Source: JABFRJ01 sp031409695
Lineage (GTDB): Bacteria > Pseudomonadota > Alphaproteobacteria > Rhizobiales > Hyphomicrobiaceae
Reading direction: 5' to 3'
Assembly: GCA_031409695.1 (NCBI GenBank)
Contig: JANNXS010000449.1
Location: 1-5,156 of the forward strand
Length of the DNA stretch: 5,156 bases
In this document: one piece after another, positions 1 to 5,156 of the stretch
How positions within the stretch are numbered: position 1 is the first letter of the stretch
Layout of the letters: the number at the start of each line of letters is the position of its first letter
Notes under the pieces: model-generated
The model's database searches: none
The model's input: the letters and a program-made list of their open reading frames with translations, nothing else
Told to the model about the DNA's origin: nothing
Program-made: the position numbers and the translations under genes

Positions 1-740
1 GCAAAACCGCGCGGGGCGATAAGGGCCAAAAGTTAAGGCGCAACACGCCCGCGCTTTGGAACCTCGCCTGGCAGACCCGCTTCTACTGGGATGGGCGTGC
101 TGGGTCTCTGGAGGCGCAGGTTCAGGACGCCGTCGAGCGCGAGGGTGAAATGGACGGCACGCTGCAGGCCGCGGCTTTGTGGTTGTCGCAAGACCAGAGT
201 TACGTCACAGCGTTTCAGCGTGCCTACCGCACCGATGTTTTGGTAAAACCAGAACTGATTGCGACAGCGATTGCCGCCTACGAACGTTCGCTCCTCTCCC
301 CCGAAACTCGCTTTGACCGCTGGGTGGCTGGCGATGACCGGGCACTCAGCCCCGAGGAACTCGCGGGCTTTCGCATTTTTTCAGGCAAAGGCCGCTGCCT
401 CGCCTGCCACGGTGGATGGCGCTTCACTGATGATGACGTTCACGACATCGGCTTGCGCTCGCCCGACCGTGGCGCGGCAGCCTTGCCCGGCTCAAAAGCC
501 GCTGGCCGCGCCTTCAAAACGCCAAGCCTGCGCGAGCTGGATTGGACCGGCCCCTACATGCATGACGGCAGCTTAACGACACTCGATGATGTCGTGGATC
601 ACTATAGTGACCGGATCGATCGGCGGGCTTCGCTTGCGCCAGAATTAAGAACACCGCTCACGCTTTCCGCCGCCGAGCGTGGCGATCTGCTGGCGTTCCT
701 GCGCACGCTGTCGAGCACACGTGTTCCTCGGGTGCCCTGA
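1..740 (+). CDS. Di-heme cytochrome c peroxidase / MauG-family protein, C-terminal part (5' truncated by window edge)
   Basis: The reading frame is open from the first complete codon at position 3 to the TGA at 738-740, giving 245 residues. The start, the signal peptide and the first heme site lie outside the window. An ATG at 150 is internal, because typical family sequence precedes it: RNTPALWN (about 42-65) and YWDGRAGSLEAQ (about 90-125). The second heme c attachment site is CLACH at 396-410. It is followed by TPSLRELDWTGPYMHDGS (about 513-572) and DDVVDHY, all hallmarks of the bacterial CCP/MauG fold. Members of this family are periplasmic di-heme enzymes that reduce hydrogen peroxide with electrons from small cytochromes, or oxidise protein or other substrates (MauG and relatives). 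The position that I believe aligns with the distal ligand of the high-potential heme appears to be Tyr (603-605), as in MauG, rather than the Met of classical peroxidases, so a peroxidase role is not certain. It converges with the next gene. Family assignment is firm; the substrate is unknown. Confidence 0.9.
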   Translation, partial: KTARGDKGQKLRRNTPALWNLAWQTRFYWDGRAGSLEAQVQDAVEREGEMDGTLQAAALWLSQDQSYVTAFQRAYRTDVLVKPELIATAIAAYERSLLSPETRFDRWVAGDDRALSPEELAGFRIFSGKGRCLACHGGWRFTDDDVHDIGLRSPDRGAAALPGSKAAGRAFKTPSLRELDWTGPYMHDGSLTTLDDVVDHYSDRIDRRASLAPELRTPLTLSAAERGDLLAFLRTLSSTRVPRVP

Positions 741-765
741 AGTATCACCCTTGGTCGCACTGATG

Positions 766-3204
766 TCAGCGGTGAGTTAAGAAATCCGGCACAACCGCGG
801 GCCCAACCAAAGCCGGACCGGTTGCGTCAGTCTGCTGTCGACCACCACTACGGCCGCCAGTTCCAGTGCTCGCAAGGCGGCGCAGCGGGACGAGGGGCGC
901 CTGTGCGCCGGGCTTATCCTGCCCCGGGAGGACGTCCGCCCGCGCGGCAATCGCGACCGGGTATCCACTGGTGCCAGGTTTTAAATGGACATCAAACAGG
1001 CTCGCAACGAGCACCGTGGTGAGGTTGACTTGGTAGAGGCGAGCGTCTTCGCGCAACACCTCATCGCCCCTAACGCGGAGAAATTGCGCGACCGCCCTGT
1101 CGAGCACGTCTGACATGACCAATGTCTCGGTCGGCGTGAGTGCGATCAGCCGCTCGACATAGGCTTGCATAATCTCATTGTTGATCACCTGACGGCCAGT
1201 CGATTTGGTGGTCACGAATGGCACATAGCCAAAGGTGCCAATGAGATCGCGCACGGAGGCATCGCCGCCGCATGTGCCAACGATAACCATGGATACAGCT
1301 TTGATGCGATCGCCGAGTAAGCGGCGCGAGTCCTTTTGCAAAGGCGCAATAATCCCGGTGTGACCGCGCCCGACGACGGTGTGGACACGTTTGCCGGCGA
1401 GCGAAGCCGCGATATCTGCGATCCCAAGTTTGATGCCGACGTCCGTGGGAGCATTGACGTAGATGTCAATCTCGCGCTTGCGGCCCGAAATTCGATACAT
1501 GGTGTAATGACGTTCATCGCGGGCCGAGGCCCCGAGCTCGCGCATCAGTGCTCTGAAGCTGACGTTGGTTTGGGCCGCATCAATGTCTTCATCAAGCCGC
1601 ATGAATATGCGATGGACGTGCCCGCCTTTTCCGTCAGCGTCGAAGACTTTGCTGAAAGGCATGCTCTGCATCGAGGTGTCGAGCGGAAAAGCCCGGTCAA
1701 TGCTTTGATCCCGCCGGTCGCCGGTCACGGTTTGATAGGCCGACAGCATGCCGCCATAGACGCCGCGCTGCGCTGGCGCCGTTGCTGTCGCGTAGCTGTC
1801 ATAAAGGCGGCCGAGGAGAACCTTCCTGAAAGCAAGAATCTGAGGCGATGCCGCGCGTGCGGTCAACACATCGACAACTATGGTGCTGCTGCTCTCAAAC
1901 GAGCGCGGATCACCGAGCGCGACAATGGCGTCGGAGACGAATTGGTCCCGATCGCGCACGGTCTCAAGCACCTGGTCAAGTAGCCCAAAGGAAGAGGCGA
2001 TGCGCAGGAACACCATCCCGCGCCGTTGCGCGAGAGCGTTTGCATCGCCAGGAACGCCGCGTATGGCGGCGCGCTGTAGAAACGTCTCGAGTGAGCCGCT
2101 TTCCTTGATCCCGCGCATGATCACCGGGTGCAAAAAGCCGCGATATCCCGATGTCCCCAAACGATACAGCTCCTGCTCACCACTGATCACCGCGTTGAAG
2201 ATTTCAACCGGCCCGAGCCCGCGCAACATCTGCTCCCGGTAGCGGTCGTCCATGGCGTGCAGACAGTTGAATATGGTGATGAACATCTCACCGGCCGCAT
2301 CAATGGTCTCAAGAGATGTTTGCGGTCGCGTCAGAAGGCCCACGAGATGCGAGGTCTTCCAACGCATCATGCCGTCCAGCGCTGTCTGCTCCCAAGTGAC
2401 AGGCCGTCCCCTTCCGCGCTCACGCTCAATCCAACGTGCGACGGCGCCCGGGTTGCGCTCCATCAGATAGGCGAGGCTTGCATTGAAATCGCCACCAAAC
2501 ACGCGCGAGTGCAGCATCAGCTGCACCATTTCGTCGCCGCCGCCTTCGGTTTCGCGCACCACGGGCAGGCGCCGCAGAATATCGGTACGCTCACGCTCAA
2601 ACGTCGCGAGCAACGACTTCTGATGCGCCTCCGTCTTTGTTTTGCCGCCGAATGCCTTGGATAAACCGGAGAGCTCGCTCCACAGCGCCTCCCGGCTCTT
2701 CGGCCTGTCCGTCGCGGCCACTAGCGCCGCCACAACAGCCGGTGTCGCAACCGGCGAGCCCGCGGCGAGATGTTCCCAAAGCGCCACCACATCATCAACC
2801 GTTCGTGTGGTGTCGCCGATTGCTGAAATGATATCTCGCAGAGAGGTGGGTTCTGGTGGCGTCTCGCCAACCTTGCGCCATAGCAACACTTTGCCGGCAT
2901 CATCGACCACTGAAACCGTGCCAACGGTCAGGCGCTGCAGCAGGGCGGCAAATGGTGCGGGTGTGACGACACCAGAGGATTTACCGTCGGCCGAGGGAGT
3001 GAGAGCAACTGGCTCCGCCGGCACTGAACCCGGAGGCACTTGACCCGGAGGCACTTGACCCGGAGGCACTGGGCGGATCTGGCCGTCCGGCAACGATTGC
3101 GAGGTCGCCGGCGGCTCCGATGCTCGAGCCGACTGGACGCGCGCTGGTTGGGGCAAAACCACCATCACGGCGGCAATCCAACATTTCAGCCGTGTCGACA
3201 TCAT
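766..3204 (-). CDS. Exported 812-residue protein of unknown function with a C-terminal caspase-like His/Cys motif region
   Basis: I do not recognise a named family for the whole protein. Residues 1-28 look like a Sec signal peptide: a basic start, a hydrophobic stretch WIAAVMVVLP, and a likely cut after ARA at 26-28. Residues 32-70 form a proline-rich linker with repeated VPPGQ units. Residues 120-510 read as mostly helical with no known motif. Residues 517-690 alternate predicted strands and helices. His615 lies in VVGRGHTG after a hydrophobic strand, and Cys645 in MVIVGTCGG after another. This order and spacing are typical of the catalytic His and Cys of caspase-fold (clan CD) peptidases, so an extracytoplasmic cysteine peptidase-like role is inferred. 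The last 50 residues are Gly/Pro-rich and probably disordered. The start is ATGATG at 3204-3199, with an in-frame TGA at 3228-3226, so the start is tightly bounded. No clear Shine-Dalgarno sequence precedes it. It lies downstream of the binding-protein gene on the same strand. Confidence 0.85.
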   Translation of the reverse strand: MMSTRLKCWIAAVMVVLPQPARVQSARASEPPATSQSLPDGQIRPVPPGQVPPGQVPPGSVPAEPVALTPSADGKSSGVVTPAPFAALLQRLTVGTVSVVDDAGKVLLWRKVGETPPEPTSLRDIISAIGDTTRTVDDVVALWEHLAAGSPVATPAVVAALVAATDRPKSREALWSELSGLSKAFGGKTKTEAHQKSLLATFERERTDILRRLPVVRETEGGGDEMVQLMLHSRVFGGDFNASLAYLMERNPGAVARWIERERGRGRPVTWEQTALDGMMRWKTSHLVGLLTRPQTSLETIDAAGEMFITIFNCLHAMDDRYREQMLRGLGPVEIFNAVISGEQELYRLGTSGYRGFLHPVIMRGIKESGSLETFLQRAAIRGVPGDANALAQRRGMVFLRIASSFGLLDQVLETVRDRDQFVSDAIVALGDPRSFESSSTIVVDVLTARAASPQILAFRKVLLGRLYDSYATATAPAQRGVYGGMLSAYQTVTGDRRDQSIDRAFPLDTSMQSMPFSKVFDADGKGGHVHRIFMRLDEDIDAAQTNVSFRALMRELGASARDERHYTMYRISGRKREIDIYVNAPTDVGIKLGIADIAASLAGKRVHTVVGRGHTGIIAPLQKDSRRLLGDRIKAVSMVIVGTCGGDASVRDLIGTFGYVPFVTTKSTGRQVINNEIMQAYVERLIALTPTETLVMSDVLDRAVAQFLRVRGDEVLREDARLYQVNLTTVLVASLFDVHLKPGTSGYPVAIAARADVLPGQDKPGAQAPLVPLRRLASTGTGGRSGGRQQTDATGPALVGPAVVPDFLTHR
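3020..3070 (-). repeat. 15-bp in-frame tandem repeat encoding a VPPGQ linker
   Basis: On the plus strand the unit GGCACTTGACCCGGA occurs at 3035-3049 and 3050-3064. A near-copy with two differences (GGCACTGAACCCGGA) sits at 3020-3034, and a six-base partial copy at 3065-3070. Because the unit is 15 bp, copy-number change keeps the reading frame. It encodes the VPPGQ/VPPGS units at residues 46-60 of the minus-strand protein, just after its signal peptide. This is probably a flexible spacer between the membrane-proximal start and the folded part, and a likely site of length variation between strains. Confidence 0.85.
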
Positions 3205-3439
3205 AGACGCAGGCCCACAACAAAGTCATTTCTTGCGAGCACGACGACGCAGATCCCAAGCCCGCAGCGACACGTATACACCGGCAACGCTAGACCTGCG
3301 GCGTGTGAGACGGGTTTGTTTCCAGACTGTGGCCCCGGCGTGACACCACCAGGGCTGCCGACGCAGACGACACAACCCACGTGTCGCGGCAACCTGGAAA
3401 CGCCTGGCAAGTGCCCGGGCCTTGGCTGCCGACGCAACG
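3205..3439. other. Spacer between the binding-protein gene and the 812-residue gene
   Basis: This 235-base gap lies between two minus-strand genes. I see no convincing sigma-70 promoter and no hairpin followed by a T-tract on the minus strand, so neither an independent start nor a stop of transcription is shown. A 13-bp direct repeat GGCTGCCGACGCA occurs at 3353-3365 and 3424-3436. One minus-strand frame is open across the whole gap: GTG at 3443-3441, overlapping the upstream TGA, to TGA at 3203-3201, overlapping the downstream ATG. It would encode 80 residues rich in Gly, Val and Arg, with five Cys (24, 27, 58, 60, 65), and resembles nothing I know. I judge it more likely non-coding than a gene. 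Confidence 0.5.
3353..3436. repeat. 13-bp direct repeat pair in the spacer
   Basis: The sequence GGCTGCCGACGCA is present twice in the same orientation, at 3353-3365 and 3424-3436, with starts 71 bases apart. The second copy lies immediately downstream of the stop codon of the binding-protein gene. The function is unknown; paired protein-binding sites or a trace of a small duplication are both possible. Confidence 0.6.
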
Positions 3440-4414
3440 TCACTCCACCTTCACGTTTGCATCTTTAATCACCGCGGCCCATTTGGCGATCTCAGCCGTC
3501 AGGTACGGCTTGAAGGCTGAACTGTCGCGGACGTTGACGGCTATCCCCTGCTTGATCGCGTTTGCCTTCACATCCGGTTTGGCGAGTGCTGCAACCGTTG
3601 CCGCGGTCAGTTTGTCGAGGGCAGCAGCTGGCGTCGCTGCTGGCGCAAACAGCGCGAGCCAACTGTCGCCTTCAGCATCTTTGACACCCTGCTCGGCGAG
3701 CAGCGGCACAGCGGGGAGCTGCGGGGCACGGGCCGTTGAGGCGACAGCAATCGCGATCATCTCGCCGGCCTCGACTTGACCGAGCACGGACGGCAACGTC
3801 GCAAAGGCGACATCAATGCGCCCGCCGACAATTTCAAGCGCCATGGGGGCCGCGCCCCGGAATGGCACATGCACCATGTCGATCCCAGTCCGCGTTTTGA
3901 ACAGTTCCATGGTCAGATGCGAGCCCGAGCCGACACCGGTGGAGCCATAGTTCATCTTACCCGGGTCCTTTTTAGTGAGTGCGATAAAACCTGCCACATC
4001 GGTCACACCGAGTGTCTTGCGCACGACAAGCACGTGTTGCAGGTCCGCCAATCCGGCCACCGGCACGAAATCCTTCACAGGGTCGTAGCCGGGTTCCTTG
4101 AGCAGCATGGCGTTGGTCGCATGGGTCTGGTTGTTGCCGAGCACAAGCGTGTGCCCGTCCGCCTCAACGCGCGCCACTTCCCGCGTACCAATCGCGCCCG
4201 ATGCACCCGGCTTGTTCTCAACGATCACCGTCTGGCCGAGCGTTGCCTGCAACTCCGCGGCAACAATTCGTGCCAGCGCATCCGTCGGGCCACCGGCTGG
4301 GTACGGCACAACGATGCGCAGCGGCTTGGATGGGAACGCCTGAGCGCGCGCGAGGGCTGGCCAAAGCAGCCCCGCAAGGACAAAGGCGGCGCGGCGCGTA
4401 AGTGTGGTGGTCAT
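3440..4414 (-). CDS. Tripartite tricarboxylate transporter (Bug/TctC) family solute-binding protein
   Basis: This is a periplasmic substrate-binding protein of the Bug/TctC family, which captures small carboxylates or related solutes for TctAB-type transporters; the ligand cannot be read from the sequence. From the chosen start the product is 324 residues, the usual family length. The export signal is LTRRAAFVLAGLLWPALARAQA; its RR pair allows Tat export, though the Tat consensus is incomplete. Family motifs follow in order: PLRIVVPYPAGGPTDALAR, TVIVENKPGASGAIGT, YDPVKDFVPVAG, MNYGSTGVGSGSH, VPFRGAAPM and VGGRIDVAFA. I chose ATG 4414-4412 because GAGA at 4423-4420 lies five bases upstream and gives a compact signal peptide. 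The alternative ATG at 4441 has no Shine-Dalgarno sequence and would add nine atypical residues; an in-frame TAG at 4456-4454 excludes anything longer. No tctA or tctB membrane gene is in the window, so it may be one of the many orphan Bug proteins. Confidence 0.93.
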   Translation of the reverse strand: MTTTLTRRAAFVLAGLLWPALARAQAFPSKPLRIVVPYPAGGPTDALARIVAAELQATLGQTVIVENKPGASGAIGTREVARVEADGHTLVLGNNQTHATNAMLLKEPGYDPVKDFVPVAGLADLQHVLVVRKTLGVTDVAGFIALTKKDPGKMNYGSTGVGSGSHLTMELFKTRTGIDMVHVPFRGAAPMALEIVGGRIDVAFATLPSVLGQVEAGEMIAIAVASTARAPQLPAVPLLAEQGVKDAEGDSWLALFAPAATPAAALDKLTAATVAALAKPDVKANAIKQGIAVNVRDSSAFKPYLTAEIAKWAAVIKDANVKVE

Positions 4415-4419
4415 AGCTG

Positions 4420-4423
4420 TCTC
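4420..4423 (-). promoter_or_regulatory. Shine-Dalgarno element supporting the internal start of the binding-protein gene
   Basis: On the minus strand GAGA lies five bases before ATG 4414-4412. The more upstream ATG at 4441 is preceded by CCGGCCAAC, which has no ribosome-binding character. The match is short, so it favours but does not prove the shorter start. Confidence 0.4.
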
Positions 4424-4618
4424 AAGATGCCCCGGGTTCATGTTGGCCGGTATCTAGCCAGCCATGTGGCGGGTTCTAGCAAACAGTACGGCTGGCGGCG
4501 AGATGGCCCGCAATTGCAGCTTAGTTGGCCGTCAACAGCGACACGGTGGTTCGTCAGGCCGAACGTTGTATGAGCCGCGCTGTTCGGTACTGCCTGTTTT
4601 GTTCCGAGCCGTCTGACG

Positions 4619-4668
4619 AGTGGCAACCGCGACGCCCGCCGTGGCGCGAAAGTTGCTGACCACTTTTT
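4619..4668 (+). terminator. Possible Rho-independent terminator or attenuator-like hairpin upstream of glmS
   Basis: Read on the plus strand, AGTGG (4619-4623) and CAAC (4624-4627) pair with GTTG (4652-4655) and CCACT (4660-4664), with CTGA bulged out. Inside, CGC and GCC (4628-4630, 4634-4636) can pair with GGC and GCG (4643-4648). The stem is followed directly by TTTTT at 4664-4668. This is the order of an intrinsic terminator, but the bulges make it imperfect. No known plus-strand gene precedes it, so it would end a small RNA or a long glmS leader, or serve nothing. Confidence 0.3.
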
Positions 4669-4680
4669 CCTGTCGGTCGC

Positions 4681-4709
4681 TTGATCGGCAAAGTGAAACA
4701 ATGTGTTAG
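4681..4709 (+). promoter_or_regulatory. Weak candidate sigma-70 promoter for glmS
   Basis: TTGATC at 4681-4686, preceded by C as in the alphaproteobacterial CTTGAC-type box, is followed after 17 bases by TGTTAG at 4704-4709. The -35 match is fair and the -10 match poor. If used, transcription would begin near 4716 and the inverted repeat at 4722-4755 would form the 5' end of the glmS mRNA. Confidence 0.2.
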
Positions 4710-4721
4710 TGAACGTGACCG

Positions 4722-4755
4722 CACAACCTCCTATAGCCCCACTATAGGCGTTGTG
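4722..4755. promoter_or_regulatory. Interrupted inverted repeat (hairpin or operator) in the glmS leader
   Basis: The inner arms CCTATAG (4730-4736) and CTATAGG (4742-4748) are perfectly complementary around a CCCCA loop. The outer arms CACAAC (4722-4727) and GTTGTG (4750-4755) are also perfectly complementary, separated from the inner arms by CT on the left and a single C on the right. In total, 13 pairs lie 31 bases before the glmS start codon. As DNA it could bind a dimeric regulator; as RNA it would form a stable leader hairpin. CTATAG also resembles a -10 box and occurs on both strands, so the element may include a promoter. There is no T-tract, so it is not a terminator. Confidence 0.5.
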
Positions 4756-4786
4756 TTGGGGACATACCAAACGGGGATAGACACGC

Positions 4787-5156
4787 ATGTGTGGCATCGT
4801 CGGTATTCTTGGCTCAAAGCCTGTGGCATCAGACATTGTTGATGCGCTCAGGCGTCTCGAATATCGGGGCTACGATTCAGCTGGCGTCGCGACCATCGAA
4901 AGCGGCCAACTCGACCGCCGCCGTGCCGAAGGCAAACTGCGCAACCTTGAAGCACGCCTTTCGAACCAGCCCCTGCAAGGCGTAACAGGCATCGGCCACA
5001 CGCGCTGGGCCACCCACGGCCGCCCGGTGGAGCGCAACGCACACCCCCACATGAATGACCGCGTCGCCGTCGTGCATAACGGTATTATCGAGAATTTTCT
5101 GGAGTTAAAATCCGAGCTGACGGCCAAAGGCTTCACCTTCGAGACCGAGACCGACA
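4787..5156 (+). CDS. glmS: Glutamine--fructose-6-phosphate aminotransferase (isomerizing), N-terminal part (3' truncated by window edge)
   Basis: GlmS makes glucosamine-6-phosphate from fructose-6-phosphate and glutamine in the cytosol, the entry step to UDP-GlcNAc for peptidoglycan and lipid A. The frame is open from ATG 4787 to the right edge, giving 123 of about 600 residues, all within the class II glutamine amidotransferase domain. The start MCGIVGILG places the nucleophile Cys at residue 2, exposed after Met removal. RRLEYRGYDSAG (22-33), HTRWATHG (71-78, glutamine-binding Arg/Trp), NAHPH (84-88) and HNGIIEN (97-103, oxyanion-hole Asn-Gly) follow at the expected spacing, ending at ETETD, where the Asp binds the glutamine amino group. 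GGGGA at 4773-4777, nine bases before the ATG, is a plausible ribosome-binding site. It is divergent from the binding-protein gene, with no glmU directly upstream. The leader carries an inverted repeat at 4722-4755. Identification is firm. Confidence 0.97.
   Translation, partial: MCGIVGILGSKPVASDIVDALRRLEYRGYDSAGVATIESGQLDRRRAEGKLRNLEARLSNQPLQGVTGIGHTRWATHGRPVERNAHPHMNDRVAVVHNGIIENFLELKSELTAKGFTFETETD

Larger units (their letters stand above)
4442..4786. other. Divergent intergenic region between the binding-protein gene and glmS
   Basis: This stretch of 345 bases has no credible gene. The open frames crossing it either run into glmS or the binding-protein gene in the wrong frame or show no protein-like composition. 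It must carry the outward promoters of both genes. It contains a 7-bp inverted repeat GCCAGCC/GGCTGGC (4457-4463 and 4490-4496), a terminator-like hairpin with a T-tract (4619-4668), a weak candidate glmS promoter (4681-4709) and a strong interrupted inverted repeat in the glmS leader (4722-4755). No tRNA, CRISPR array or mobile-element end was seen. Confidence 0.7.

Noticed and set aside
712..730. Imperfect palindrome CGAG-ACACGTGT-CTCG at the end of the cytochrome gene, considered as a terminator.
   Set aside because: It lies within the coding sequence and has no T-tract on either strand; it could be chance.
1336..1983. A 215-codon plus-strand open frame.
   Set aside because: It lies entirely antisense within the 812-residue gene, whose product has a signal peptide and plausible fold; the plus-strand product looks like a GC-rich antisense shadow.
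4452..4482. Possible minus-strand promoter TTGCTA / CTAGAT for the binding-protein gene.
   Set aside because: The spacing of 19 bases and the poor -10 match make it no better than chance, although its position would suit the shorter start at 4414.
3776..4573. A 265-codon plus-strand open frame.
   Set aside because: It is antisense to the clearly recognised Bug/TctC gene and its product is rich in His and Arg without family motifs.
4742..4771. Possible minus-strand promoter TTGGTA, 18 bases, CTATAG, reading toward the binding-protein gene.
   Set aside because: The -10 box is simply one arm of the inverted repeat, and the site is over 300 bases from the start codon; not strong enough to list.
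4677..4786. glmS ribozyme.
   Set aside because: None of the conserved core of the Firmicutes glmS ribozyme is recognisable and the leader is too short to hold it.
4438..4836. A 132-codon minus-strand open frame across the divergent region.
   Set aside because: It begins inside glmS, antisense to its conserved N-terminus, overlaps the start of the binding-protein gene, and its product shows no domain or signal peptide.

Overview
The window looks like a chromosomal segment of a GC-rich Alphaproteobacterium, probably of the Hyphomicrobiales (Rhizobiales) type. This is inferred from the GlmS N-terminus, which resembles alphaproteobacterial GlmS, from the codon choice, and from the pairing of an orphan Bug/TctC-type binding protein with a di-heme peroxidase-like cytochrome. 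No sequence search was possible, so the taxonomic call is tentative.

Layout from left to right. (1) Positions 1-740, plus strand: the C-terminal part of a di-heme cytochrome c peroxidase/MauG-family protein, cut off by the left edge. (2) Positions 766-3204, minus strand: an 812-residue exported protein of unknown function that converges on the cytochrome gene with only 25 bases between the stop codons. It has a signal peptide, a proline-rich linker encoded by a 15-bp tandem repeat, a long mainly helical middle, and a C-terminal region with a His and Cys arrangement like caspase-fold (clan CD) peptidases. (3) Positions 3205-3439: a spacer with a 13-bp direct repeat and an 80-codon open frame that overlaps the genes on both sides. 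(4) Positions 3440-4414 (or 4441), minus strand: a Bug/TctC-family solute-binding protein. (5) Positions 4442-4786: a divergent intergenic region with a terminator-like hairpin and, nearer glmS, a strong interrupted inverted repeat. (6) Positions 4787-5156, plus strand: the start of glmS, cut off by the right edge.

The genes do not form one obvious pathway. Three products (the cytochrome, the 812-residue protein and the binding protein) are expected outside the cytoplasmic membrane, while GlmS is cytosolic and feeds amino-sugar and cell-wall precursor synthesis. The binding protein and the 812-residue protein lie on the same strand and could be co-transcribed, but the 235-base gap leaves this open. 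The points most worth following are the predicted His/Cys domain of the 812-residue protein and the structured leader in front of glmS.
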